In this document: positions 38,182 through 46,931 of the stretch, piece by piece
How the letters are laid out: the number at the start of each line of letters is the position of its first letter
Position numbering within the stretch: the stretch's first letter is position 1
From: BJGV01 sp003230615
Lineage (GTDB): Bacteria; Pseudomonadota; Gammaproteobacteria; Burkholderiales; Nitrosomonadaceae
Direction: 5' to 3'
DNA: 64,000 nt
Assembly: GCA_963663215.1 (NCBI GenBank)
Contig: OY760140.1
Location: forward strand, 1,922,001-1,986,000
The notes under the pieces: generated by a model
What the model saw: only the letters and a program-made list of their open reading frames with translations
Told to the model about the DNA's origin: nothing
Databases searched by the model: none
Program-made: the position numbers and the translations under genes

Positions 38182-39242
38182 CAGAATGTCCAGATTAAAT
38201 TTCTTAAAGGTACTGTTGTCTGAAATACATGGAAGCGGTGGCAGCTCCAATTAGGGACGGTCGAAACATCAAATGTGCCTCCCGACCAGGGGATATTACT
38301 ACTGGCCGTTACGTTGCAATCACGCTCAGGTCTGGCGCTCTGAGACAACAAGCCGATGCGCACCACAGCTGCTTGGTCCCAAGTTGCAGGGGCGAGCGCA
38401 TCACAGGTATTAAAGGTGGTAGGTGGGGTGTTAACAAGGTCTTTGCAGTACACTGCCTGCAGGTTGACAATGTTATCGGCAATGTTCACGGTCGCTAAAG
38501 TAAGAAGCGATTGCACGTTAAGTGTATTGTTTATAATCGAATAAACATTCAGAGTCGGCGTTGGACCAAGGTTATAAATCAAGGCATTCGAAGTGTATAC
38601 AACGCCGAGTCCGCCTGTTTGGTTGAAGTCGACACTATCATCGTGAGTTATGGTGTCCGCAAGACCCCCAGCTGGTAACGCAGATGCTTGAGCAAGCGTA
38701 CAGTTGAGCCCGCCCTCGGCGGCAACAATCAAATCATTTACCCGGAAACCATAACGGTTGCTTACCTTATAGTCTTCTGTCGTTGAGGCCATGTTTTGGA
38801 CTTGCTGGACAGAGGCCAAACCATTCGTGGAGTTTCCATAGAGTACGGTGATGGTGTCGGAGGCCGTCCCAACGCCGGTAGTTGCATTGTTACCCGCGCC
38901 TTGGGTTATAAGGATGGGCTGTAATGCAAAATTAAAATTCGTGGGCGCGCGAGTATCATTGTATGCAAGTACGTTGCAACCCAGAAACGTTGTATCATTT
39001 ATGCCAAATACTGCCATACGCAGATCGCGTTCAATTGAGTACAAGGCAATTACGCCACCTTGCTGTGCATCGCTTCCTGCAACGGAGGTGCGTTTGTAAT
39101 TTTCGGAGACTGCGAATACCTGGAAAATTACGATCAAGCCGATGATGGCAATAATCACCCCTACCATTAGCTCCACGAGGCTAAATCCCGCAGCTCGGTG
39201 CGGCAAATTGTGTTTTGCTATCATTGTGTTTGTTTTATCCAT
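38181..39242 (-). CDS. pilW: PilW-like minor pilin
   Basis: A 353-residue type IV pilus assembly protein with a prepilin signal (HRAAGFSLVELMVGVIIAII: Gly before Phe, Glu at +5). The C-terminal part has four or more cysteines (LVNTPPTTFNTCDALAPATW, PNWSCHRF). The start at 39242 overlaps the pilV stop, suggesting translational coupling. It is the only intact gene among pilV, pilW, pilX and pilY1. Confidence 0.9.
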   Translation of the reverse strand: MDKTNTMIAKHNLPHRAAGFSLVELMVGVIIAIIGLIVIFQVFAVSENYKRTSVAGSDAQQGGVIALYSIERDLRMAVFGINDTTFLGCNVLAYNDTRAPTNFNFALQPILITQGAGNNATTGVGTASDTITVLYGNSTNGLASVQQVQNMASTTEDYKVSNRYGFRVNDLIVAAEGGLNCTLAQASALPAGGLADTITHDDSVDFNQTGGLGVVYTSNALIYNLGPTPTLNVYSIINNTLNVQSLLTLATVNIADNIVNLQAVYCKDLVNTPPTTFNTCDALAPATWDQAAVVRIGLLSQSARPERDCNVTASSNIPWSGGTFDVSTVPNWSCHRFHVFQTTVPLRNLIWTF

Positions 39243-39673
39243 TGATATAAGCAATCACTAAATGGTTGTGCTGGGCGGTCGCGTTCGGTGCTTGCCAGAA
39301 TATTTGCACCTGGACCTGATTATTTGCTCCTAGCGTTATGGTTGGCTGGTTTGCCGCATCGGTTACTCCGGGTAACTGCAGCGCCCCACTCTGGATTTAG
39401 GTTGCCCAGGCACGGGTGTCGACATTGCCCCCGCTAGTGGTACAAGGATTACATGCATAGGTGCCAATATTTGTTCGGTCAGCCCAAATTTGGCCGATGA
39501 TCCGGTTTGCTAGAAAGCTTGAATTGGAACGATACTTGGATTCAGCTACAGTATTGATCGCTGTGACTTGCATGCCCATCAACGCAAGTATGCCCATGGA
39601 AAAAATCAGGATAGCGATCAATGCTTCCAGAAGCATTGATCGCTTCCTGATTTTTTTGTAATTTAATGTTCAT
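39235..39673 (-). pseudogene. pilV: PilV-like minor pilin with frameshift and in-frame ochre stop
   Basis: The natural start (MNIKLQK) at 39673 overlaps the fimT stop as ATGA. A seven-base A run (minus strand, 39651-39657) puts it out of frame with the prepilin helix RSMLLEALIAILIFSMGILA; eight A would give MNIKLQKKIRKRSMLLEAL. A second lesion is TAA at 39397-39399 (TRAWAT-stop-IQSGALQLPG), after which the same frame runs cleanly to 39235 (IFWQAPNATAQHNHLVIAYI). The internal ATG at 39636 would start directly at the hydrophobic helix without a leader. Both faults make it non-functional as read. Confidence 0.85.
39600..39657. repeat. Near-perfect 27-bp inverted repeat over the pilV start
   Basis: Left arm: A6, TCAGGA, one unpaired T (39612), AGCGATCAATGCTTC. 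Loop CA. Right arm: GAAGCATTGATCGCT, TCCTGA, T7. Only one base is unpaired in 28. On the minus strand it forms a strong stem followed by T6, like an intrinsic terminator, but it lies inside the coding sequence of the PilV prepilin helix. It could act as an attenuator of pilVWX-pilY1, or mask the pilV initiation region in the mRNA. Confidence 0.9.
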
Positions 39674-40203
39674 CATGGCTCCTTAGCATCCTCTCGGGTC
39701 GCTTGAGGGATGCGATGGATCACACGCACGTGCCGCCCCCCGGTATTAATCGTGATTCGTAATTCCTTAGTTTCAGCAGCAGGAATGACCGTACTATCCA
39801 CTTCAAGTTGTGTAATTGGAGTCAGGTTAGTAACCCGACCCAGGCCGTTGAAATCGACTGTGGTTGCAGTAACAGGAGTAACGGCCATGGTGGTATTTGC
39901 TGATCCTTCAGCAGATGGGCGTGTTTGAACCACGATGCCAGAGATCACCTCAGTGACCGACCAACTGGTGTCGGCGTTTAGCGTCATCCGTACACCTCGA
40001 TTCAGACGTACTGCCTCCGTCCGCGCCAATTGAAAGCCTGCTAGAATACTTTCAGTAGTGCTACGAATTTTGGTATTGGCGATCCATTGATTAAAGCTTG
40101 GGAGCGCTAAAATAGTTAGTACCGCGAATACGCCAAGCGTGATCATCAGTTCGATCAATGTAAACCCTCGTTCGCATGACGAAGTTTTATGCGCAATTAA
40201 CAT
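39673..40203 (-). CDS. fimT: GspH/FimT-type pseudopilin
   Basis: A 176-residue pseudopilin. Prepilin cleavage site ERGFTLIELMITLGVFAVLT, then GspH/FimT-domain residues (IRSTTESILAGFQLARTEAV). The protein ends in a basic region (GGRHVRVIHRIPQATREDAK). It overlaps pilE upstream and pilV downstream. It is thought to prime or help assembly of the pilus tip and, in some bacteria, DNA uptake. Confidence 0.9.
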   Translation of the reverse strand: MLIAHKTSSCERGFTLIELMITLGVFAVLTILALPSFNQWIANTKIRSTTESILAGFQLARTEAVRLNRGVRMTLNADTSWSVTEVISGIVVQTRPSAEGSANTTMAVTPVTATTVDFNGLGRVTNLTPITQLEVDSTVIPAAETKELRITINTGGRHVRVIHRIPQATREDAKEP

Positions 40204-40676
40204 GATCCATCCTTTTTGGTAACCCAGCAGCCTCCTGTTAATGTCCAGCCGGTTGCAACCGATACAGTGGCTTTTGCATTGCTTTGATCAATCGTGTAGT
40301 CAAAACCTGTCATGCCCTCACCTGCGATCCCAAGTGCGCGCACCGTAAATGCCGCCGCGGTCAACGTTGGGCAACTATAAGCAAATGCACGTGCATTGCT
40401 GCCGGTAGGCAAAGGGGCAACCGTACCCCCAACACAAGCTCCGACATACGTGCGATTGTCCTGATAGAATTGTTCAAGTTTTATTCTCATATCACCAAGA
40501 TTTGACGTAGCTTCGGTAATTTTTCCGCGAATTATATAATTGCGATAAGCGGGGAGAGCAATTGCTGAAAGAATGCCGATAATAGCCAGCACAATCAGCA
40601 ACTCGAGCAGAGTGAAGCCCCGTTGTTGCTGATACACTGCAATTCTTTCAGCCATTTTTTCTTTTCGATCTTTCAT
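40197..40676 (-). CDS. pilE: PilE-like type IV pilin
   Basis: A type IV prepilin with the leader MKDRKEKMAERIAVYQQQRG and the processed helix FTLLELLIVLAIIGILSAIA. The C-terminal part contains paired cysteines (YVGACVGGT, AYSCPTLT, GGCWVTKKDGSC). The start at 40676 follows AAGGAGATTGCA; the upstream start at 40793 would add an unlikely extension. It is first in the operon pilE-fimT-pilV-pilW-pilX-pilY1. Confidence 0.9.
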   Translation of the reverse strand: MKDRKEKMAERIAVYQQQRGFTLLELLIVLAIIGILSAIALPAYRNYIIRGKITEATSNLGDMRIKLEQFYQDNRTYVGACVGGTVAPLPTGSNARAFAYSCPTLTAAAFTVRALGIAGEGMTGFDYTIDQSNAKATVSVATGWTLTGGCWVTKKDGSC

Positions 40677-40920
40677 TGCAATCTCCTTCATGACTGCAGA
40701 GTAGTGACCAGAAAGTACATCTGCAAGCGTTACTCGATAAGGGGCATGTGGTACACGACAAACGGTTATATTGGAAGAATGAACGGCATCCATCCGGTTC
40801 GTGATGATTCATATATATGTAGATAGAGTTTCCGAACATGCGTTTAAAATGGTAATCTGCTAAGAAAATCCATATCTACTTTCTTCGGATGGACGGTGTT
40901 TTACTTTAGGAATTATTTTT

Positions 40921-42024
40921 TTGGCAGCTGATGTTGTTGTTATTGGTGGGGGGATCATCGGGCTTACCGCGGCACATGAATTATTGCGGCGGGGTGTGCG
41001 GGTGAGCATACTGGAGCGTAATTGCTGCGGGAGCGAGGCTTCTTGGGCAGGCGGGGGAATCCTTTCGCCGCTGTTGCCTTGGAATTATCCTGAACCGGTG
41101 ACTCAGTTAACGCAATTTAGTAACAGATTGTTACCCGGACTGATTGAAGTCTTACGACAAGAAACCGGGGTCGATCCAGAATACCAAGCCTGCGGCATGC
41201 TAGTGCTTCCCAATCTTAAAAATGTGCAGAGTGCTAAATATGGTGGAGCAGAAGCTTGGTGCGCTCGCAACGCTTTCTCCATGAAAAAAGTTCACGTGGA
41301 GGAGATTGCACCAAGACTGATATTTGACGAGCCAGCGGATAAATCAGCTCTATGGCTCTCGTCAGTGGCGCAGGTGCGTAGTCCACGATTATTGCAGGCA
41401 CTGAAAAGGTCGGTGGAGTTGTCTGGAGGCGTAATCATGGAACATACTAAAGTTACAGGTTGGCGGCTTGGGCGAGGGCGTGTCGAATCAGTGATCACCG
41501 ATCGGGGGGAATATACAGGTGTGAATTATGTTGCTGCTGCTGGAGCGTGGAGCCACGAGATTCTCGGCGAACATGCATTAAAACTCGACATTCATCCTGT
41601 GCGAGGACAGATGCTACTCTTCAAAGTAGCATCAGGGCTATTGCGCACGGTTGTACTACAGAATGATTTTTACCTGATACCACGCCAAGATGGATACATA
41701 CTTGCAGGCAGCACTATGGAGGAGGTGGGATTCGATAAAAACATCACCGCGGGCGCACGTAAGACGTTGCTTGAGAAGGCGCATAAGCTATTGCCCTCAC
41801 TAACTGAAAAGACATTGGTTAGCCACTGGGCAGGACTGCGCCCGGGTTCGCCTGATAATATTCCTGTTATTAATCGTCATCCTGCTATCGACAATCTTTA
41901 TCTAAATAGCGGCCATTACCGTTATGGCGTGACTATGGCACTAGGTAGCGCACATCTTTTATCCAACATGGTCATGAACAATCCCCAGCCGTTTGATGTT
42001 ACCCCCTATCAATGGCCGGCATGA
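40921..42024 (+). CDS. thiO: Glycine oxidase ThiO
   Basis: A FAD-dependent amino-acid oxidase that makes iminoglycine for the thiazole of thiamine. It has the dinucleotide-binding loop VVVIGGGIIGLTAAHELLRR, then SEASWAGGGILSPLLPWNYP, and HPVRGQMLLFKVASGL and WAGLRPGSPDNIPVI near the C-terminus. A TTG start at 40921 follows TTTAGGAAT. No TPP riboswitch was seen upstream. Other thi genes are not in this window. Confidence 0.9.
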   Translation: MAADVVVIGGGIIGLTAAHELLRRGVRVSILERNCCGSEASWAGGGILSPLLPWNYPEPVTQLTQFSNRLLPGLIEVLRQETGVDPEYQACGMLVLPNLKNVQSAKYGGAEAWCARNAFSMKKVHVEEIAPRLIFDEPADKSALWLSSVAQVRSPRLLQALKRSVELSGGVIMEHTKVTGWRLGRGRVESVITDRGEYTGVNYVAAAGAWSHEILGEHALKLDIHPVRGQMLLFKVASGLLRTVVLQNDFYLIPRQDGYILAGSTMEEVGFDKNITAGARKTLLEKAHKLLPSLTEKTLVSHWAGLRPGSPDNIPVINRHPAIDNLYLNSGHYRYGVTMALGSAHLLSNMVMNNPQPFDVTPYQWPA

Positions 42025-42208
42025 ATGCCAAGGAATGGTATCCTTCGCAGCCCACCAAATAGTTCTTTCTTTGTATTTTAGATTCAAAGCACTACATATT
42101 GTTTAGATTGTAGACTGCGTCAACAGCTAAACCTGTTCCAGCCGCATTCAATAAATAGCGGTCATTCATGAATGTCTACTTTGTGACAAAAACAGCCATT
42201 GATATACC

Positions 42209-42238
42209 CACAGAAAAACCCGACACTAGGCCGGGCTT
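42209..42238 (-). terminator. Rho-independent terminator of the SYLF gene
   Basis: A short GC stem (gcccgg / tcgggtt, read on the minus strand, around 42217-42236) is followed by a run of five T. It lies about 30 bases after the stop of the minus-strand gene. The stem is only 5 or 6 bp, so it is a moderate call. Confidence 0.65.
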
Positions 42239-42269
42239 CGATTTTGCCACGATGAGGTGCGCGTACCGC

Positions 42270-42833
42270 TCACATCAAGTCGCAATCTTTCCAGTACTTA
42301 GTTCCTCTAACCGAAGCCCTAAGTGCAAGACCAGTTTCAGTCAACTGATAAATTGTTATGCCATCGAGTACGACCTCACCTCCTATGGCTATACCTTTAT
42401 CGCCAGCTTTAGCTGCGGCATCCGCATTTGCTCCAAATTCCCAGCCTTCATTGATAAACTTATTCATGGTTGTTTTGTCATGAAAAATAAAAATAGCGCG
42501 AAAATCCGTAACGCCCAATCCTAACCCAACGCCAAGTTCCCCCATTTTCATAAAAACTGGTTTAGCTCCCTTTGGATTTACAACCCCGTAACCAGCACCA
42601 CCACTAATAAAAAATAGGGCAATATCAAAGTTACTGAAAACGGCATAACCGGGTGCAGATGCAATTTTGGCTTTCGCCCCAGGACGTTCATTATAAAGAT
42701 CCGAAAGTGCTGTATTTCTCATATCAATAACAGCTTGACGCTTCGATGCTGGAGTATTACCCGCTGTAGTAGCACAACCACTAAAAATTAGAGTAATTAT
42801 CAAGCCACACAATCCAGCTTTTATGCGTTCCAT
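42270..42833 (-). CDS. SYLF-domain (YSC84-like) lipoprotein
   Basis: A lipoprotein (LIITLIFSGCA) with a SYLF/YSC84 domain: GYAVFSNFDIALFFISGGAG, YGVVNPKGAKPVFMKMGELG and GLGLGVTDFRAIFIFHDK. The family binds lipids and in bacteria is usually secreted or anchored in the envelope; its role is unclear. The start at 42833 is preferred because TGGAG lies 9 bases upstream. Confidence 0.85.
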   Translation of the reverse strand: MERIKAGLCGLIITLIFSGCATTAGNTPASKRQAVIDMRNTALSDLYNERPGAKAKIASAPGYAVFSNFDIALFFISGGAGYGVVNPKGAKPVFMKMGELGVGLGLGVTDFRAIFIFHDKTTMNKFINEGWEFGANADAAAKAGDKGIAIGGEVVLDGITIYQLTETGLALRASVRGTKYWKDCDLM

Positions 42834-42947
42834 ATTTCTATACTCCATAATATTAAATTGATGATATATCAGTTACGTATATCCTGTCACCATGATTTTA
42901 CTTAAACTTTTTTCCTTTTTTAGATTCAGCAGAGCCTTAACGCGGGT

Positions 42948-43271
42948 TCATGGCTCTATTTTTTGGGCACAAGCACCCAATCTTTTTTTCTTAAAAGTAT
43001 TTTTAGTGGGTAAATAAAAACCTATGATGATGCAGACAATCGGCAATAAATCAATCTTCCAATTTTGTTTTTCAAATCCACCTGTTATTGCTAAAACCCA
43101 TATTAGAAATAACGCTATAAAGATTGATACAAAATAGATGAAGTAAGGATTCTTGTTTGTGCCTTTCAAATCATGCTCAACCGCATAAATATATTGAAAG
43201 CCAATTAAAATACCTATAGCTAAAAAACAGATCAATTGAAATGATATTAGCAAGAATGACGTCGTATCCAT
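42948..43271 (-). CDS. Hypothetical integral membrane protein
   Basis: A 107-residue protein with three hydrophobic segments: residues 6-27 (LLISFQLICFLAIGILIGFQ), about 43-65 (PYFIYFVSIFIALFLIWVLA) and about 74-88 (LLPIVCIIIGFYLP). The tail is basic (KKKRLGACAQK). No family was recognised. It is isolated between the SYLF lipoprotein and yebC. Confidence 0.55.
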   Translation of the reverse strand: MDTTSFLLISFQLICFLAIGILIGFQYIYAVEHDLKGTNKNPYFIYFVSIFIALFLIWVLAITGGFEKQNWKIDLLPIVCIIIGFYLPTKNTFKKKRLGACAQKIEP

Positions 43272-43551
43272 GAGTTGAGCTAATTAATATGCGGTTTACG
43301 AATAAATAGTTTGGTTAATATCTATATAACGGACAATCAAGAAGAAAATTGAGTTTAGATTTTGTCTCTGAATGTCCGCTTTGGGTGGATAACGTAGGTT
43401 GAACGTTATTAACTAGATTAGTAAAACTTTCGTTTCCCAGAGCCCAGATTTATCTCTTCAGGCGAATTAATTTTGCACCAGGCTTCTTGCGCTTTATCCA
43501 CAAGGGTCGGGGTGGTAACATTAACGTACTTCAACAAAGAGCATAAGCATA

Positions 43552-44277
43552 ATGGCCGGGCACAGTAAGTGGGCAAATATCAAACACAAGAAAGCCGCTA
43601 CAGATGCCAAACGCGGCAAGATGTTTACCCGATTCATCAAGGAAATCACCGTTGCCGCACGACTCGGCGGGGGTGATGCTACGAGTAATCCTCGATTGCG
43701 CCTTGCGGTAGACAAGGCCTACGAACAAAATATGCCCAAGGAAAATATCGAGCGTGCGATAAAGCGCGGCAGTGGTGATCTGGAGGGTGTGAACTATGAA
43801 GAAGTTCGTTATGAAGGTTATGGCATCCTTGGCGCAGCCGTAATGGTGGAATGCATGACTGATAACCGAGTACGAACTGTTGCAGCTGTGCGCCACGCTT
43901 TTACCAAGTATGGCGGCAACCTTGGAGGCGATGGCTCAGTTCTATTCTTGTTCAAGCATTGCGGACAACTTTTTTTTGCGCCCGGTACCAATGAGGACAA
44001 ACTGATGGAAGCTGCGTTGGAAACAGGTGCCGAGGACGTGATCAACAACGATGATGGTAGCATTGAGGTTATCACCCCACCATATGAGCTTGTCATCATC
44101 AAGTCAGCTTTGGAAAAAATGGGTTTCAAGGCGGAGCTTGCTACGGTAACAATGAAGCCGAACAATGAAGTTGTGTTGACAGGCGACAATGCGGTAAAAA
44201 TGCAAAAGTTGCTGGATGCACTAGAAAATATTGACGACGTGCAGGAAGTTTTTACGTCGGCTGTGATTGATAGTTAG
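43552..44277 (+). CDS. yebC: YebC/PmpR-family DNA-binding regulator
   Basis: Conserved 241-residue protein: MAGHSKWANIKHKKAATDAK at the start, RLRLAVDKAYEQNMPKENIE and the middle domain YEGYGILGAAVMVECMTDNR. Family members act as transcriptional regulators or ribosome-associated factors that help proline-rich translation. It stands 24 bases before ruvC, as in many proteobacteria. Confidence 0.95.
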   Translation: MAGHSKWANIKHKKAATDAKRGKMFTRFIKEITVAARLGGGDATSNPRLRLAVDKAYEQNMPKENIERAIKRGSGDLEGVNYEEVRYEGYGILGAAVMVECMTDNRVRTVAAVRHAFTKYGGNLGGDGSVLFLFKHCGQLFFAPGTNEDKLMEAALETGAEDVINNDDGSIEVITPPYELVIIKSALEKMGFKAELATVTMKPNNEVVLTGDNAVKMQKLLDALENIDDVQEVFTSAVIDS

Positions 44278-44300
44278 TTTTTTTATTCAATAGGTGACAT

Positions 44301-44819
44301 ATTCGCATCCTTGGTATAGACCCCGGCTTGCGCATCACTGGTTTTGGGGCCATCGATAAAACTGGCAATAAGTTAACTTATGTCAGTAGTGGTTGTATCA
44401 AAACATTGGACGTTGAACTGCCATTACGCCTGAAATCAATCATGGACAATCTCAATGAGGTTATCGCGCAGCACCATCCAGATCAGATCGCAGTGGAACA
44501 AGTATTCGTCAACATTAACCCGAAATCTACGCTGATGCTCGGGCAAGCTCGCGGCGCAGCAATTTGTGCGGCTGTATTAAATAATCTTTATGTTGCCGAA
44601 TACACTGCACTACAAATTAAGCAAGCAGTAGTTGGTAATGGACATGCAAAAAAAGAACAAGTACAGGAAATGGTGAGGCGGCTGCTAGGGTTGTCTAGTA
44701 GCCCCGGTGCAGATGCTGCAGATGCCCTCGCCTGTGCCATTTGTCATGCTCACGGTGGGTTAGGATTGGGCAGAGTTTCCACAAAAGGTTACAGAATGAA
44801 ACGCGGAAGACTGGCATGA
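44301..44819 (+). CDS. ruvC: Holliday junction resolvase RuvC, ATT start
   Basis: Cuts Holliday junctions as a dimer. Reading from 44301 gives the normal 172-residue protein: (M)RILGIDPGLRITGFG with catalytic Asp7, the Glu in IAVEQVFVN and the Asp pair in GADAADALACAICH. No ATG, GTG or TTG is available: a TGA at 44295 closes the frame upstream, and the first codon that fits is ATT at 44301, right after AGGTGACAT. A TTG at 44328 would remove the catalytic Asp7, so ATT is the only start that leaves a working enzyme. ruvA follows with an ATGA overlap. Confidence 0.85.
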   Translation: MRILGIDPGLRITGFGAIDKTGNKLTYVSSGCIKTLDVELPLRLKSIMDNLNEVIAQHHPDQIAVEQVFVNINPKSTLMLGQARGAAICAAVLNNLYVAEYTALQIKQAVVGNGHAKKEQVQEMVRRLLGLSSSPGADAADALACAICHAHGGLGLGRVSTKGYRMKRGRLA

Positions 44820-45400
44820 TTGGTAGATTGACGGGTTTGATGCTGGAGAAACAGCCGCCGCTGTTGCTAGTCGATGTGCAAGGTGTGGGGTATGAAATAA
44901 ATGTTCCGATGAGCACGTTCTATAACCTACCTGCGGTAGGTGTGAAAGTTACACTACATACTTACCTTGTGGTGCGTGAAGATGTGCACTTACTATTTGG
45001 TTTTGCTACTAAGGCTGAGCGACAAGTCTTCCGCCAGCTCGTAAAAATTTCTGGTGTAGGAGCAAGAACTGCGCTAGCTATTTTGTCGGGCTTGAGTGTA
45101 AGTGATTTGCATCAGGCAGTGGCTGCTCAGGACAGTAGGCAGATTATCAAAATTCCTGGAATTGGTAAAAAAACCGCAGAGCGTTTATTGCTAGAGCTAC
45201 GTGACAAACTCAGCACTACCATGGTTGGTATTGATAGTTCTATCCCTTCTTCAAAAGTAAGTGGTGACGTACTCAATGCGCTGTTGTCATTGGGTTATAA
45301 TGACCGTGAAGCCGGTTGGGCAACTAAGCAGTTACCCTCGGATGTTACCGTGTCCGAAGGCATACGTCAGGCACTTAAACTTTTGTCAAAGGAAAGGTAG
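44816..45400 (+). CDS. ruvA: Holliday junction helicase subunit RuvA
   Basis: Binds the four-way junction and recruits RuvB. The N-terminal OB fold (MIGRLTGLMLEKQPPLLLVD), helix-hairpin-helix motifs (QLVKISGVGARTALAI; KIPGIGKKTAERLLLEL) and C-terminal RuvB-binding domain (ALLSLGYNDREAGWATKQL) are present. The start at 44816 overlaps the ruvC stop. 194 residues, complete. Confidence 0.95.
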   Translation: MIGRLTGLMLEKQPPLLLVDVQGVGYEINVPMSTFYNLPAVGVKVTLHTYLVVREDVHLLFGFATKAERQVFRQLVKISGVGARTALAILSGLSVSDLHQAVAAQDSRQIIKIPGIGKKTAERLLLELRDKLSTTMVGIDSSIPSSKVSGDVLNALLSLGYNDREAGWATKQLPSDVTVSEGIRQALKLLSKER

Positions 45401-45426
45401 CGCGGGCACTAAGCCTGTATTGTTGA

Positions 45427-46464
45427 ATGATTGAGAATGAACGATTAATAACTGCTGCGCCCACTTCTCCTCAGGAAGAAGCTAAGGAGCTGGCTTTGCG
45501 CCCTAAGCGCCTGGACGAATACGTTGGCCAGGAAAAGATTTGTGGACAGATGCAGATATTTATCGATGCTGCAAGAAAACGTAAGGAAGCGCTCGATCAT
45601 GTGCTGTTGTATGGCCCTCCCGGTTTAGGTAAGACTACGCTTGCCCATATTCTCGCAAGAGAAATGGGCGTGAACCTACGTCATACTTCTGGTCCGGTGC
45701 TGGAGCGCCCCGGCGACTTAGCAGCACTCCTAACCAACCTTGAACCCAATGATGTGCTATTCATTGACGAAATCCATCGCCTCTCTGCAGTGGTGGAGGA
45801 GATTCTCTATCCTGCGTTGGAGGATTATCAGCTTGATATCATGATTGGTGAAGGCCCCGCAGCACGTTCAGTTAAGCTTGATTTGCCACCGTTTACCTTG
45901 GTAGGGGCTACCACTCGTGCTGGTATGTTGACCAACCCGCTACGTGATCGTTTTGGTATTGTTTCGCGACTAGAGTTTTATTCGGCTGAAGAACTAACCA
46001 AAATCGTGACACGCTCGGCAGGCGTGATGAACGTGGAAATTTCACCCGATGGAGCAACAGAAATTGCACTACGTTCACGCGGAACGCCACGGATCGTTAA
46101 TAGGCTCTTGCGCCGGGTGCGAGATTTTGCTGAGGTCAAAGCCGAGGGTCATATCACTCGCACCGTGGCAGATGCTGCACTGGTGATGCTTGATGTAGAC
46201 GTTGTTGGTCTTGATGTGATGGACAGAAAGTTACTTCTGTCAGTGATAGAGAAATTTGATGGTGGCCCGGTTGGAGTAGATAATCTCGCTGCTGCTATCA
46301 GTGAGGAACGCGATACAATCGAAGATGTGTTGGAACCTTATCTGATACAGCAGGGCTTTCTGAAACGTACTCCACGTGGACGTATGGCCACAACTATTGC
46401 TTACCAACATTTTGGAATGCCGTTGAAAAGTGGATCAAGCAGCGATCTGTGGGAAGGAGAATGA
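45427..46464 (+). CDS. ruvB: Holliday junction helicase ATPase RuvB
   Basis: A branch-migration motor, AAA+ ATPase. Walker A LLYGPPGLGKTTLAH, Walker B DVLFIDEIHRL, sensor region VGATTRAGMLTNPLRDRFG and the C-terminal winged helix (YLIQQGFLKRTPRGRMAT). 345 residues, complete. The gap to ruvA is 26 bases. Confidence 0.97.
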   Translation: MIENERLITAAPTSPQEEAKELALRPKRLDEYVGQEKICGQMQIFIDAARKRKEALDHVLLYGPPGLGKTTLAHILAREMGVNLRHTSGPVLERPGDLAALLTNLEPNDVLFIDEIHRLSAVVEEILYPALEDYQLDIMIGEGPAARSVKLDLPPFTLVGATTRAGMLTNPLRDRFGIVSRLEFYSAEELTKIVTRSAGVMNVEISPDGATEIALRSRGTPRIVNRLLRRVRDFAEVKAEGHITRTVADAALVMLDVDVVGLDVMDRKLLLSVIEKFDGGPVGVDNLAAAISEERDTIEDVLEPYLIQQGFLKRTPRGRMATTIAYQHFGMPLKSGSSSDLWEGE

Positions 46465-46517
46465 GGGATATGCTGAAACATGAAGACTGATTTTATAACT
46501 ATTTCGGCACTAAACAA

Positions 46518-46931
46518 TTGACAAAAGATGCCGCTTTCATTCTTCCTATTCGTGTCTACTACCAAGATACAGATGCGGGAGGTGTGGTTTATCATTCAAC
46601 TTATCTTAATTTCATGGAGCGCGCTCGTTACGAGTGGATGCGTGAATTGGGGTTGGATATTCATTCATTAATTCAGGTTCACAAGGTTGTTTTTATGATA
46701 CGTTCGCTTAATATTGAATACTTCAAACCTGCGTTGTTGGATGATTTGCTGCATGTGACGGTGCAAGCGATAGAACTTGGCAAAACTCGCATAGCACTCT
46801 CTCAGCATGTTCTGCGCGGTCATGTCACTTTGGCCAGTGCGACTACCCATGTGGTGTGTGTAGGTGCTGACACACTTAAACTAGTAAGTCTACCTGCACT
46901 GCTACGCCAAAAATTTGGAAATCTATCATGA
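46518..46931 (+). CDS. ybgC: Acyl-CoA thioesterase YbgC
   Basis: A hotdog thioesterase of the Tol-Pal cluster: RVYYQDTDAGGVVYHSTYL contains the catalytic Asp, and NFMERARYEWMRELGL follows. The TTG start at 46518 is the only sensible one. The stop overlaps the tolQ start (ATGA). YbgC acts on short acyl-CoA or acyl-ACP near the envelope. Confidence 0.92.
   Translation: MTKDAAFILPIRVYYQDTDAGGVVYHSTYLNFMERARYEWMRELGLDIHSLIQVHKVVFMIRSLNIEYFKPALLDDLLHVTVQAIELGKTRIALSQHVLRGHVTLASATTHVVCVGADTLKLVSLPALLRQKFGNLS

Noticed and set aside
3865..39399. Recoding of TAA/TAG as sense codons (alternative code)
   Set aside because: Many intact genes here end in TAA or TAG at their normal family length (for example gdhA, nirK, tolQ), so stops are read as stops.
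40860..40920. TPP riboswitch before thiO
   Set aside because: The 120 bases upstream show no thi-box consensus or suitable paired stems.
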